Source of the DNA: JAPLJM01 sp963708515
GTDB lineage: Bacteria > Desulfobacterota > Syntrophia > Syntrophales > Fen-1087
Reading direction: 5' to 3'
Assembly: GCA_963708515.1 (NCBI GenBank)
Contig: CAVPSX010000018.1
Coordinates: 248,001 to 312,000 of the forward strand
Length of the DNA stretch: 64,000 nt
Shown: positions 44,051 to 53,066 of the stretch, one piece after another
How the letters are laid out: every line of letters starts with the position of its first letter
Position numbering within the stretch: position 1 is the first letter of the stretch
The notes under the pieces: model-generated
What the model saw: only the letters and a program-made list of their open reading frames with translations
The model's database searches: none
What the model was told of the DNA's origin: nothing
Translations under genes and position numbers: made by a program

Positions 44051-45772
44051 TTACTTTATCACGGTCGCGCCCCAGCAGGGCTCCGCAAGCTGCAGGGCCG
44101 CATCGTCCAGTTCGCTCCGGTTGATCCCTTCGTAGCGGTCGGCCACGTCCGACCAGGCCGTCAAACGGAGCTCCACGGACTCTCCCGGCCGGTAACGCGC
44201 CGCCGCCGTTAAGACATTATCCGTCATGCTCCTCATATAGACCATCGCGTCGGTCTCGGCGAGGGGACGGCCGTCCCCCTCCAGGTCCGTCAGATGGATC
44301 GCCATGACATGATCCTTATAGGGCACCGAGCCCGGCCTCGGCACGGCAGAGACCGCTTCGATCTTTCCCCGGACGACCCTCTCTTCTCCGGGCGGAATCG
44401 ATAGGTGCTTCAACGGCGGGGGAACGCCGAGTTTCAGGTCGATCCGCTTCCAGTTTCCCACGGCCAGTTCCCGGATGGAGAATTGATAGATCACCAGCCG
44501 CTTTCCTGCCAGACGATCCCGCCCCCGGGCCAGTTCGACGGCCAGGCTCTCCCGCGTGGCAAAGGCGCCGTTGTCGTTGCGTACGATGCGGTCCACCGGA
44601 CGCTGCAGGCTGAAGCTGAGCTGTTCGGTGAGGCCGGCACCTTCACCCCATCCCATGGCGCCCAGAGAATAGATGTTGCTGAAACTGTCGCCAAGCACGA
44701 GCACATCCGCCGTTTTCCGGGATTGCCAGGGTCCCCCCCCGGCCTCAAAAACTTTTCGGATCGAAGCGTTCTCCCGCGGAAAGATCTGCTGTTTCGCAGG
44801 CAGGTCCAGCATGACGGCCAGATCGCCGAGATGGGTCACCTCGGATCTTTCCGCACGGTAGCCGGACGGAGGCAGCCCGGGAAGGGGAACATGCTCCTGA
44901 ATAAAATCCCTGAGCTTTTCCGCCGCCAGTTCCACAGCCTCGGGACGCCAGTGGGTATCGGTTGCGAGATACTGCGCCTGACCGCTTTGCGCCTTCGCCG
45001 CCATTAGCGAGGGCGCTGCATCGAAGACGAGAATGCCCTTGCGTTTCATTTCCTCTATGAAACGTTCATAAGAAGGGTTCTGCAGTTCCGTCTGCCGTCG
45101 ATCATAGCGATGGGTCAGCTTCTCCGGATGAATCATGGCCTTGATCGGCGTTGGCATGACAATCAGGGCGATCCCCCGCTGCGAGAGCTGCCTGTGCAGG
45201 TGCAGGATCGCCGCACGCGGGTCGGGTTCCGTCGGGGCTATCCACTCACTACCCGCCGTTGCGCGCTTCCTCAACTGCGCCGGATTGAGGAAGGGCGGCC
45301 CGGACAGATAATCGACGCCGGGCCGGTAAAAGAGCCACGGCCGGACGCCGCAGTAGGCCTTTTCATTGCCCGCGCCGAGCCAGGCCGTCAGGATATACTG
45401 GATCTTCGGACGAATCCATTTCCCGATGACGGCCTGATCATCCAGGGTCTCTTCAAACCCTTTCATTTCTTTTAGCAGAGAGCGGTTCACCGCAAAAACG
45501 CCTGCGACGAAGCCGGATGATCCCGAATCCCCGGATGCTTTGAGCGCTTTGCTAAAAAGTGAAAAAACATCATAGGCCTGCGGCAGCGCCGAATGCTTCT
45601 TCCCCGCCGCATAATCCTTCAATTCCGAGACATGCTGCGTCAGCGGGACGGAAAGAATGACAAGCAGGAACAACAGGATCAGGCACCTGGATAGGGCCGG
45701 GCCGATCTGCGTGTGGCCCACCTCTCGTTTTGCCGTTTCCTCCCGCTGTTCCTGTAATTCCCAATCGCGCAT
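44051..45772 (-). CDS. AlgJ-like membrane-anchored SGNH O-acetyltransferase
   Basis: 573 residues: a cytoplasmic N-terminus, one membrane helix (LSRCLILLFLLVILSVPLTQ), then a periplasmic AlgJ/AlgX domain with RPWLFYRPGVDYLSGPPFLN, LIVMPTPIKAMIHPEKL, YLATDTHWRPEAVELAAEKL (Asp/His) and the nucleophile motif VLVLGDSFSNIY. An extra C-terminal beta-rich region (about 470-573, VVRGKIEAVSAVPRPG) may bind the glycan. With the MBOAT protein 10 nt upstream it should form an alginate-type O-acetylation pathway. It is a paralogue of the next gene down; the two may act as relay partners. Confidence 0.85.
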   Translation of the reverse strand: MRDWELQEQREETAKREVGHTQIGPALSRCLILLFLLVILSVPLTQHVSELKDYAAGKKHSALPQAYDVFSLFSKALKASGDSGSSGFVAGVFAVNRSLLKEMKGFEETLDDQAVIGKWIRPKIQYILTAWLGAGNEKAYCGVRPWLFYRPGVDYLSGPPFLNPAQLRKRATAGSEWIAPTEPDPRAAILHLHRQLSQRGIALIVMPTPIKAMIHPEKLTHRYDRRQTELQNPSYERFIEEMKRKGILVFDAAPSLMAAKAQSGQAQYLATDTHWRPEAVELAAEKLRDFIQEHVPLPGLPPSGYRAERSEVTHLGDLAVMLDLPAKQQIFPRENASIRKVFEAGGGPWQSRKTADVLVLGDSFSNIYSLGAMGWGEGAGLTEQLSFSLQRPVDRIVRNDNGAFATRESLAVELARGRDRLAGKRLVIYQFSIRELAVGNWKRIDLKLGVPPPLKHLSIPPGEERVVRGKIEAVSAVPRPGSVPYKDHVMAIHLTDLEGDGRPLAETDAMVYMRSMTDNVLTAAARYRPGESVELRLTAWSDVADRYEGINRSELDDAALQLAEPCWGATVIK

Positions 45773-45782
45773 GGCTATCCGT

Positions 45783-47240
45783 TCAAAAAATAAAATAAAT
45801 GAAGGGGTTGTAAGACTGTGTCATCAGGACCGCCAGCGAAACCAGCAGCGCCAGGGCAATCGGCACAGCCTTCCACGGCGGAACCGTCCGCGTCCAGTCC
45901 CATGTTTGCGGACAGCTCCAGACTATCACTGCCGCCAGGCCAAAAGTTCCCCAATAATAGGGCTGGTAGAGAATGCCGCCCAGCAGGCCGGCGCCGGCCT
46001 GAACGGCTGCCAGACCGAAGAGGCTGCCGAGGAAACTCCATGCCGCCGCAAGGTCAGGCGTTCTGAAAAAGACCCAGGCGATCAGCACGATAAAGAAGGT
46101 CACAGCCACCCTGAAGGGTTTGGGCATGCGGTGGTAGAGGGCATGCTTCCCCTGGGCTCGCTCCATCACCAGCATGCCGCCGTGGATGCCGCCCCAGATG
46201 ACAAAATTCCAGGACGCTCCGTGCCAGAGCCCCCCCAGCAGCATCACGACGGCCAGATTGACATAAGTGCGCCAACCCCCTTTCCGGTTGCCGCCGAGGG
46301 GCACGTAGAGGTAATCCCGCAGCCAAGTGGAGAGGGATATGTGCCACCGGCGCCAGAACTCGGTGATGGACTGCGACAGGTACGGGGAGTCAAAGTTTTT
46401 CGGAAAGACGAAACCCAGCATCAGCGCCAGTCCGATGGCCATATCGGAATAGGCGCTGAAATCGAAATAAATCTGAAAGGCATAGGCGACAAGGCCATAC
46501 CAGGCATCCAGGACCCCGCGGGAGCCCGCATCGAAAACCACGTCGGCGATCTTCCCACAGGGGTTGGCCAGCAACACCTTCTTCGCCAGGCCGAGACTGA
46601 TAAATGCCACCCCGCGCGCGAATTTCTCGGCCGTGTGGGTCCGGTTCGCCATCTGGTCGGCAATTTCGCGGAAGCGTATTATCGGACCGGCCACAAGCTG
46701 TGAAAAGAGTGAGATGAAACAGGTAAAATCGATGAAGTTCCGCAGCACCTTCGCCTGGCCGCGATAGACATCGATCGTATAGCTCAGCAGATGAAACGTG
46801 TAGAAACTGATACCCAGGGGTAATGTGACGCGCATGACGGTCTCGATCTGTAGGCCGGACAGCCCGAGCCATTGGATCAGCAAACTGTAATTCTCCATGG
46901 CAAAATTGAAGTATTTGAAAAATCCCAGCATGGAGAGGCTTGACACGACGGAAATGCCCAGCCAGATCTTTTTCCTGTGGAGGCCGGCGTCTTTCGCATC
47001 ACGACTTTCGGGGGACAAGGGCCGGCCCGTCGGCCCTTCGCCTGCTATCTTCAGGCCGCAGATGTAGTTGATCAGCGTGGAGGCGAGCATCAGGACGACA
47101 AACAGGGGATTCGCCCAGCCGTAAAAAATGTAGCTCAACACCGACAGGGCCAGATGCCGGCCCCGGCGGGGCAGCCCATAGTAAACGGCAAGGGCTAAAG
47201 GCAGGAAATAGAAAAAGAAAATCTGGGAACTGAATACCAT
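45783..47240 (-). CDS. MBOAT-family O-acyltransferase (AlgI-like)
   Basis: A 485-residue multi-helix membrane protein that takes acetyl groups from a cytoplasmic donor and hands them to periplasmic transferases. MBOAT features are clear: FFYFLPLALAVYYGLPRRGR, GISFYTFHLLSYTIDVYRGQ, FDFSAYSDMAIGLALMLGF, WRRWHISLSTWLRDYLYVPL, and the catalytic His in MLLGGLWHGASWNFVIWGG. It lies 4 nt after the beta-propeller gene and 10 nt before the AlgJ-like gene, in one transcription unit. Confidence 0.94.
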   Translation of the reverse strand: MVFSSQIFFFYFLPLALAVYYGLPRRGRHLALSVLSYIFYGWANPLFVVLMLASTLINYICGLKIAGEGPTGRPLSPESRDAKDAGLHRKKIWLGISVVSSLSMLGFFKYFNFAMENYSLLIQWLGLSGLQIETVMRVTLPLGISFYTFHLLSYTIDVYRGQAKVLRNFIDFTCFISLFSQLVAGPIIRFREIADQMANRTHTAEKFARGVAFISLGLAKKVLLANPCGKIADVVFDAGSRGVLDAWYGLVAYAFQIYFDFSAYSDMAIGLALMLGFVFPKNFDSPYLSQSITEFWRRWHISLSTWLRDYLYVPLGGNRKGGWRTYVNLAVVMLLGGLWHGASWNFVIWGGIHGGMLVMERAQGKHALYHRMPKPFRVAVTFFIVLIAWVFFRTPDLAAAWSFLGSLFGLAAVQAGAGLLGGILYQPYYWGTFGLAAVIVWSCPQTWDWTRTVPPWKAVPIALALLVSLAVLMTQSYNPFIYFIF

Positions 47241-47244
47241 GTGA

Positions 47245-48801
47245 TCAGTTACGCAGCTCGTAGTGGAGCGTCAGTTTGAATTCATCGCTGTCCATAATCA
47301 GACGCTCCCCCTCAAGCTCTGGATGATCATCGAAACGTTCCAGGACCATCCGGTAGGTTTTGCCTTTCTCCCGTTTTGCCTTTTCGAGAACCTGTCCGTC
47401 CTCGATCACCCAGTGGGCGGCCATGATCTTCTTCTGGCGATAGGAGCCGGAAATCATCCGGACAACCTCATAACCGTTCACCAGGAGGGCGCGCCGGTAG
47501 GGAGCGATATCCCGGGGCGTGGGGATGACGGAAGGATCGGTCAAGCGGGCTTCGACCACCAAACGTTCTACCGATTTTTTCGGAACTGTTTTTCCCGGAG
47601 CAATGGTTCGCGGCTGGGCTTTTGTTATATCGCTCTTTTTCGCCGCCGCCTGTTTTACACCTTCTGCAGGCGCCACCCAGACATCGGGATAGAAGTCTCC
47701 CCTGTCGTTTCTGGTTATCTGCCACCAGAACTCGATGTTTGTCATATCGGCATTGAAACGACCGACATAGATCTCCACCTCCCGGCCTCCCCCTGCAATG
47801 CGGTTCGCTCCTGAACCCACCTTGTAGGGCCCCGTCATCGCCATAATGCGGTGATGATTACTCCAACGGGGAAAGTACACCTCATGGCCTTCTATCCCCG
47901 GGGCGCCATTGATCCTGACCTGCCATTTATTTTTATTTTGCAGATCAATGATCGTCAGATTCCTGTGGGCGCCATCAAAAACCCAGTAATATGATTTTCC
48001 CTTGACCGTCGCAAGCGCCGGCCAGCAGCCTTTGGTAAAGATTTCCAATGATTTGTTCGGTAGATGAGCGACGCCACCGCCAGGCCAGGGCAAATTGCCC
48101 CCGGCCATCCGGCCATCCGCCGAAAGCTGAAAACTGTCAATGTTCACCGGCGCCTTATCCCAGACAAGCTCGCCGGCGCCGGGACTGTCCAGCGTCGTCC
48201 GATAGACCGCACGACAATGAAATCCTCCCTCCATCATCTCTTCATGCCCATAATAAACCCACTCCCTGCCGTCACGGGGATCCCGCCAGAGCGCCAGTCC
48301 AAACCCGCCAACCAGCTCCCGCAAGCCCGAACCGTCCCAATTAACGATGGAAACCTTCTTCCGAATCCGGTCCGAATAAACCACCCGATCCCCGCGAGGC
48401 GAAATCAGTGGCTTCACGTAATTCCCCACCGCTTCCAGGATCGCCCGCTCGCCTTTCCCGTCACCCGTGTCCAGACCCGTCAAACGCAAATTGCTGCCCA
48501 GCGCATCAACATCACGCCCGTCACCCATGTCCTGAACCCAGACAACGCGAAAGCGGAGCTTAATGTTCATCAAAAGGGGATCAGGGGGGATGCTTTGTTC
48601 AGGTTGGACTGTCGCAGTGACTGCCTTTTGCGGCGTCGTTACGAATTGCGAGGGGGTGCCTTGTTTAGCATTGACTGTCGCAATATCTGTTTTTTGCGGT
48701 GCCGTTACGAACTGCGGCGGATTAAAAATCAGGATGAGACCTAATGTAAAAAACGCCAGAATAATAATGAAGAAAATCTTATTTTTAAAACTGATACCCA
48801 T
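47245..48801 (-). CDS. Exported beta-propeller-like protein, function unknown
   Basis: 518 residues with one N-terminal signal anchor (IIILAFFTLGLILIF). A low-complexity stretch follows, containing a 22-residue tandem duplication (QFVTAPQKTDIATV / QFVTTPQKAVTATV). The main region, about 75-390, has blade-like repeats (ISPRGDRVVYSDRIRKKVSI, FQLSADGRMAGGN, NLTIIDLQNKNKWQV, YFPRWSNHHRIMAMT) as in TolB/WD40-like propellers. The C-terminus is a separate small domain (LVVEARLTDPSVIPTPRDIAPYRRALLVNGYEVV). It is directly upstream of the MBOAT gene, so it may recognise the glycan being acetylated. No enzyme motif was recognised. Confidence 0.7.
   Translation of the reverse strand: MGISFKNKIFFIIILAFFTLGLILIFNPPQFVTAPQKTDIATVNAKQGTPSQFVTTPQKAVTATVQPEQSIPPDPLLMNIKLRFRVVWVQDMGDGRDVDALGSNLRLTGLDTGDGKGERAILEAVGNYVKPLISPRGDRVVYSDRIRKKVSIVNWDGSGLRELVGGFGLALWRDPRDGREWVYYGHEEMMEGGFHCRAVYRTTLDSPGAGELVWDKAPVNIDSFQLSADGRMAGGNLPWPGGGVAHLPNKSLEIFTKGCWPALATVKGKSYYWVFDGAHRNLTIIDLQNKNKWQVRINGAPGIEGHEVYFPRWSNHHRIMAMTGPYKVGSGANRIAGGGREVEIYVGRFNADMTNIEFWWQITRNDRGDFYPDVWVAPAEGVKQAAAKKSDITKAQPRTIAPGKTVPKKSVERLVVEARLTDPSVIPTPRDIAPYRRALLVNGYEVVRMISGSYRQKKIMAAHWVIEDGQVLEKAKREKGKTYRMVLERFDDHPELEGERLIMDSDEFKLTLHYELRN
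48590..48721 (-). repeat. 66-nt tandem duplication in the propeller gene
   Basis: Two adjacent 66-nt units (48590-48655, 48656-48721) encode the two 22-residue copies after the membrane anchor. They have diverged by substitutions only and stay in frame. Confidence 0.75.
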
Positions 48802-48937
48802 TCCTTACATAAATGACATAAAATTATTTTGCGTTACGCCGGGGGAAATATCGGTTTTCCGATGAGAACGGTCTGCGTTTATTGAATATCATGTTGCACC
48901 GTGCCGCTTGACACAACCATGACAGTGTTGCTCAGAA

Positions 48938-50409
48938 TTATTTTGGCAACACCATATAAAAGGTGTCGGCAATGATCCGATGGCCCGCATCGTTGGGGTG
49001 CAGATCGTTGGCCATATAGCTTTGATTCCCGCCTAAAGCCGTCTCAATGTCCGCACAGGCTATCCCCTCGCTTGCCGCCAACTGGCGAATTCTCCGGCTC
49101 AACTCGATCAAGTAAGGTTTTCTCCAGGCCCAGTTACCAAAAGAAGTCCCCAGAGTCGCGATCACGGGAATGGTTCCGTTTTCCTTGGCTCTCGCGATGA
49201 TATATTGAAGGGATTCTGATAGTGAGATCCGGGGCCACGAGGCCCGCATCATTTGTCCCGTAATAGATTGTTATATAACGGGGGTTATGCTCGGTCAGCA
49301 CTCCGTCAATCACAGCCGCGCCGTATGAGCTGTACGCACCGCCCACGCCTTCATTGATAATGGTTTTTCCCCACCGGACAGCAAGCACGGAAACATAACT
49401 GTTAGCGTAACTTGTCGCACCGTCGCCGACGGTAATGCTGTCTCCCATCGCCACACAGATATCGCTACGGCTGTCAGGAATCGCAACGGATGCTTTTTCC
49501 GAATCATCGCTTTCCCCAAATCCATTTTCTGCAGTCACGACATAATAATACGTTTTACCCTGGGCCAATCCTGCATGTGTGTAAGGACTCTTTACGCGGG
49601 CAATCTTTGTCCCGCTCCGGCTGGACACATCCGGAGATGTGGCCCAGTAAATATTATAGGTTACATCCTTATCGAAAGCAGACCAGCTTATGATGGCCTG
49701 ACGATCGCCTGCTCCCGCCCTGACGCCCGTCGGGGCAGACGGCGTATTTCCCTGATCGGGCGTGACCGATAATTCCTGCGATTCGAGGCTCTCTCCATTT
49801 TGATTGGCGCTGGTAATGACATAGTAATAGGTTGTGCTGTTGGTCAAATCGGCATGGGTATAGGGACTGACCGCATTCGCAATCCTGGCACCGCTTGCTT
49901 TCGTCACACCGGCGGCTTTTGACCAGTAGATATTGTGCGATGTGTTGCCGTCCCCCGGGTCTGCCGCCGTCCAGCGAATGATCGCCTTTTTGTTGAAGCC
50001 GACGATGGCGACATCCATAGGAGGCAGAGGGGGGGCGCTCTGACTCGGCGTTACGGATACTTCGGCGGATTCGCTGCTTTCACCATATTGATTGGCTGCG
50101 GTTACCACATAGTAGTAGGTTGTGCCGTTATTCAGGCCGCTGTGGTAATAGGGATTGACAGCGGCCGAAATCTTTGTGCCGTTCTTCTTTTGCACACCTG
50201 CTGTCGTTGACCAGTAGATATTGTAAGTTGTTGCCCCGTTAGCATCGCCCCAGGCCAGTCTGACCTGGGCACTTCCATTGAGCGCCGTGATATTTTGCGG
50301 GCGTCGATGGCGGGACGTTCGGATCAGCACTCCCCCCGCCACCGCCGCCGCCGCAGGAAAGAAGCAGCAGAGTGATCACTATAAAAACGAGATAGGCTTT
50401 CCTGTTCAT
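48938..50409 (-). CDS. Lipoprotein with three fibronectin III domains and an SGNH hydrolase domain, frameshifted
   Basis: Starts MNRKAYLVFIVITLLLLSCGG, a lipoprotein signal with lipobox LLSC followed by a Gly run. Three fibronectin type III domains follow (each with TYNIYW/SHNIYW, then SPYTHA or NPYYHS, then TYYYVVT; about residues 40-330). The C-terminal SGNH/GDSL esterase has VAMGDSITVGDG, ITIYYGTNDAG and, after a frame change near 49230, MANDLHPNDAGHRII. Another frame change near 50300 separates the signal from the first FnIII. Both are probably sequence errors. It may be a surface esterase acting on acetylated polysaccharide, given the acetylation genes downstream; this is an inference. 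Confidence 0.75.
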
Positions 50410-50519
50410 ATCATAACACCTCATGCATCATCGTAACATTCATGGCATCCCTGTACTGCATGCGATAGGGCGATCCTTTCCCGGATACCCAGATCGGCAA
50501 TAAATTATCATCAATCATC

Positions 50520-51752
50520 TCAAATAATGAGCGCATGGGGAATGGGCACGATGAAGCGTCCGCCCCACTCCCGAATGTATCCCATCTGTTCCATAATTTC
50601 CTCTTTGATATTCCAGGGGAGGATCAGGATATAATCAGGTCGATCCCCCCGGATCCGATCAGGGTGCGTGATCGGAATACGGCTTCCGGGCAGGTAGCAG
50701 TTCTGCTTGTAGGGACTCCGGTCCACGGTATAATCCAGAAAATCCGTCCGGATCCCGCAGTAATTCAGGAGCGTGTTCCCCTTGGCCGGTGCGCCGTATC
50801 CGACAATCTTTTTCCCCTCGTTCTTGAGGTCGATCAGCATTTGCAGGAGGTTCCGTTTGACCGCTTGGACTTTCCGGCCGAATGTCAGATAGTGGTCAAT
50901 CTTCCCATATCCTTCGGTTATTTCTCTCGTCTTGAGCTCAGTCACTCGCGGGGATAGAGATTTGTTTTGATCCTCGGTATGGGCGGCAAAAACCCGCAGG
51001 GAACCGCCATGGGTCGGCAGCTCTTCCACATCAAAGATGGTCAGTCCGTGCTCCCGGAAGATCCGTTCAACAGCGAGGAAGGAGAAATATGAGAAATGCT
51101 CATGATAAATCGTGTCGAACTGAATTTCCCCCATCAGCCTGACCAGGTGGGGAAACTCCATCGTAATCAGCCCATCGTCCCTCAATGCTATTTTCAGTCC
51201 CCTGACAAAATCGTTCAGATTTGGATTATGGGCCAGCACATTATTGCCGATGATCAGATCCGCCTGCCGCCCCGCCCGGTACATATTCTCCGCATAATTC
51301 GAGTCAAAGAAAGCAACCTCCGTGGGAATGCCGTTTGCCAAGGCCACAGCCGCTGTGTTTGCAGCAGGCTCAATGCCGAGAACGGGTATGTTGTACTTCT
51401 TGAAATACTGCAGGAGATAACCGTCATTGCTGGCAATCTCGACGACAGAGGATCCTTCATTCAGTCCAAAACGTTTTACCGCCATATCGACATATTGCCG
51501 ACAATGGCTCAGCCAGCTCTCCGAGTAGGATGAGAAATAGGCATAATCGCTGTTGAAAATTTCCGTCGGTTTTTCGAACTCATCGAGCTGAACGAGCAGG
51601 CAATTCTCACAGACATAGACATCCAGAGGATAGGTGGGCTCCATTTTATGCAGATCTTCTGCGCGCAGGAATGAGTTGGATAAGGGAGATGATCCCAGAG
51701 ATACAAACAGATGCCTGAGCGGTGTTTGACAGAAACGGCAATGCATGAACAT
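50520..51752 (-). CDS. NDP-hexose C-methyltransferase (TylC3-like)
   Basis: 410 residues with the three-part architecture of sugar C-methyltransferases. An N-terminal zinc-type region (CRFCQTPLRHLF, VCENCLLVQL) is followed by a SAM-binding domain (VVEIASNDGYLLQYFKKYNIPVLGIEPA; ADLIIGNNVLAHNPNLNDF; IYHEHFSYFS) and a C-terminal domain (GKKIVGYGAPAKGNTLLNYCGI; DYILILPWNIKEEI). These enzymes add a branch methyl to a 4-keto sugar nucleotide. The substrate here is probably a CDP-linked 4-keto-6-deoxyhexose from the RfbF/RfbG genes nearby. The start is ATG 51752, with AAGGAG 4 nt before it; an ATG at 51746 is nearly as good. The 197-bp gap upstream shows no clear promoter. Confidence 0.88.
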   Translation of the reverse strand: MFMHCRFCQTPLRHLFVSLGSSPLSNSFLRAEDLHKMEPTYPLDVYVCENCLLVQLDEFEKPTEIFNSDYAYFSSYSESWLSHCRQYVDMAVKRFGLNEGSSVVEIASNDGYLLQYFKKYNIPVLGIEPAANTAAVALANGIPTEVAFFDSNYAENMYRAGRQADLIIGNNVLAHNPNLNDFVRGLKIALRDDGLITMEFPHLVRLMGEIQFDTIYHEHFSYFSFLAVERIFREHGLTIFDVEELPTHGGSLRVFAAHTEDQNKSLSPRVTELKTREITEGYGKIDHYLTFGRKVQAVKRNLLQMLIDLKNEGKKIVGYGAPAKGNTLLNYCGIRTDFLDYTVDRSPYKQNCYLPGSRIPITHPDRIRGDRPDYILILPWNIKEEIMEQMGYIREWGGRFIVPIPHALII

Positions 51753-51949
51753 CAAGCTCCTTGCTTCACTAAAATGGGGCATCTCATACACAATATGACA
51801 CCCCTCATGCAACCTTTTTTTAGAAAGTAAGAGGGGCAGTCAAGCCCGGTACTTCACTGATCCTGGGATTGAAACAGATTTAAGGGGTTAAATCATCAAG
51901 GATTGAGCCAGATACCTGTTTTTTAATATATATGACACAAACAGACCAG

Positions 51950-53066
51950 TTATTTGCACCACGTCATGCCTTTCGCTATGGCTTCTTTCATATAATCCTG
52001 TATATGCTTTGCACAGACCAGGTACATATCAGAATGCGTATCTGCGCGACGGGATCGATACGCCTTAAACCAAGCAACGGTTTCTTCTACAGCCTTCTCC
52101 CATGTGTAAGCCGGCAGCCAATCTAATTTATTGGCTGCTTTCTCCCAATTCAATTTGAGGACTTCTGTTTCCTTCCTGGCAGACGCCACAGGCTTACGAA
52201 TCCACTCACCTTTTCCCCAGCAGCGAATGGTCTGTTCAACAACGGCCTGCGTTGTCATGGGTTGCATCTCTGATGGTCCGAAATTCCAGGCGCCGGAAAA
52301 TGCTTCGCTATTTTCCATCAGTTTCATTCCAAGCAAAAGATAACCGCTTAAGGGTACCAGAACATGCTGCCAAGACCTGACGCTGGATGGATTTCTGACG
52401 ATAATGGCTTCATCTTTCATCAGCGCCTTCATGCAGTCCGGCACAAGGCGAAACTCTGCGAAGTCCCCTCCTCCAATAACATTGCCGGCCCTTGCAGAAG
52501 CGACTGCCAGACTGTTGTCCACGGATGGAGAAAAAAAGGAATTTCTGTAAGAAGCGATGGCAAGCTCCGCCATGGCTTTACTGGCGCTGTAGGGGTCAAA
52601 ACCCCCCAGGGGATCATTTTCACGGTACCCCCAGATCATATTCTGATCCTCATAGCATTTATCACTGGTAATTCCGACAAAAGCTTTCGCTATCCCTGTT
52701 TTTCTCAGCGCTTCCAAAATATTGATCGTACCACTGACATTCACATCCAGTGTTTCCTTTGGATTTTCATAGGAGAGCAGCACAATCGGCTGGGCTGCCA
52801 AGTGAAAAACAACCTGGGGAGAATATTTCTTGATGACCTGTTCCAGCCGGTCGTAATCCCGGACATCACCTCTGAGATCGACTATTTTGTCGCCCATGCC
52901 GCATAGTTCGAAATTGTTCGGTTGCGTGGGGGGGTCGATACTGTAGCCGACGACTTTCGCGCCGAGTTCCCGTGAGCCAGATGCTGAGCCAGGAACCTTT
53001 AAAGCCCGTGTGGCCCGTGATCAGAACGGGCATTCCCCGATAGACTTCGCTTAATGTTCTATTCAT
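51950..53066 (-). CDS. rfbG: CDP-glucose 4,6-dehydratase, one frameshift
   Basis: Converts CDP-glucose to CDP-4-keto-6-deoxyglucose. The first piece (ATG 53066) has VLITGHTGFKGSWLSIWL, the NAD-binding start of RfbG. After one extra base near 52970 the frame continues with VVFHLAAQPIVLLSYENPKE, VGITSDKCYEDQNMIWGY, the catalytic DPYSASKAMAELAI (YxxxK), GGGDFAEFRLVPDCMKAL and RSWQHVLVPLSGYLLLG. Whole length is about 371 residues, normal for the family. It overlaps the upstream peptidase gene by 8 nt. Confidence 0.9.
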
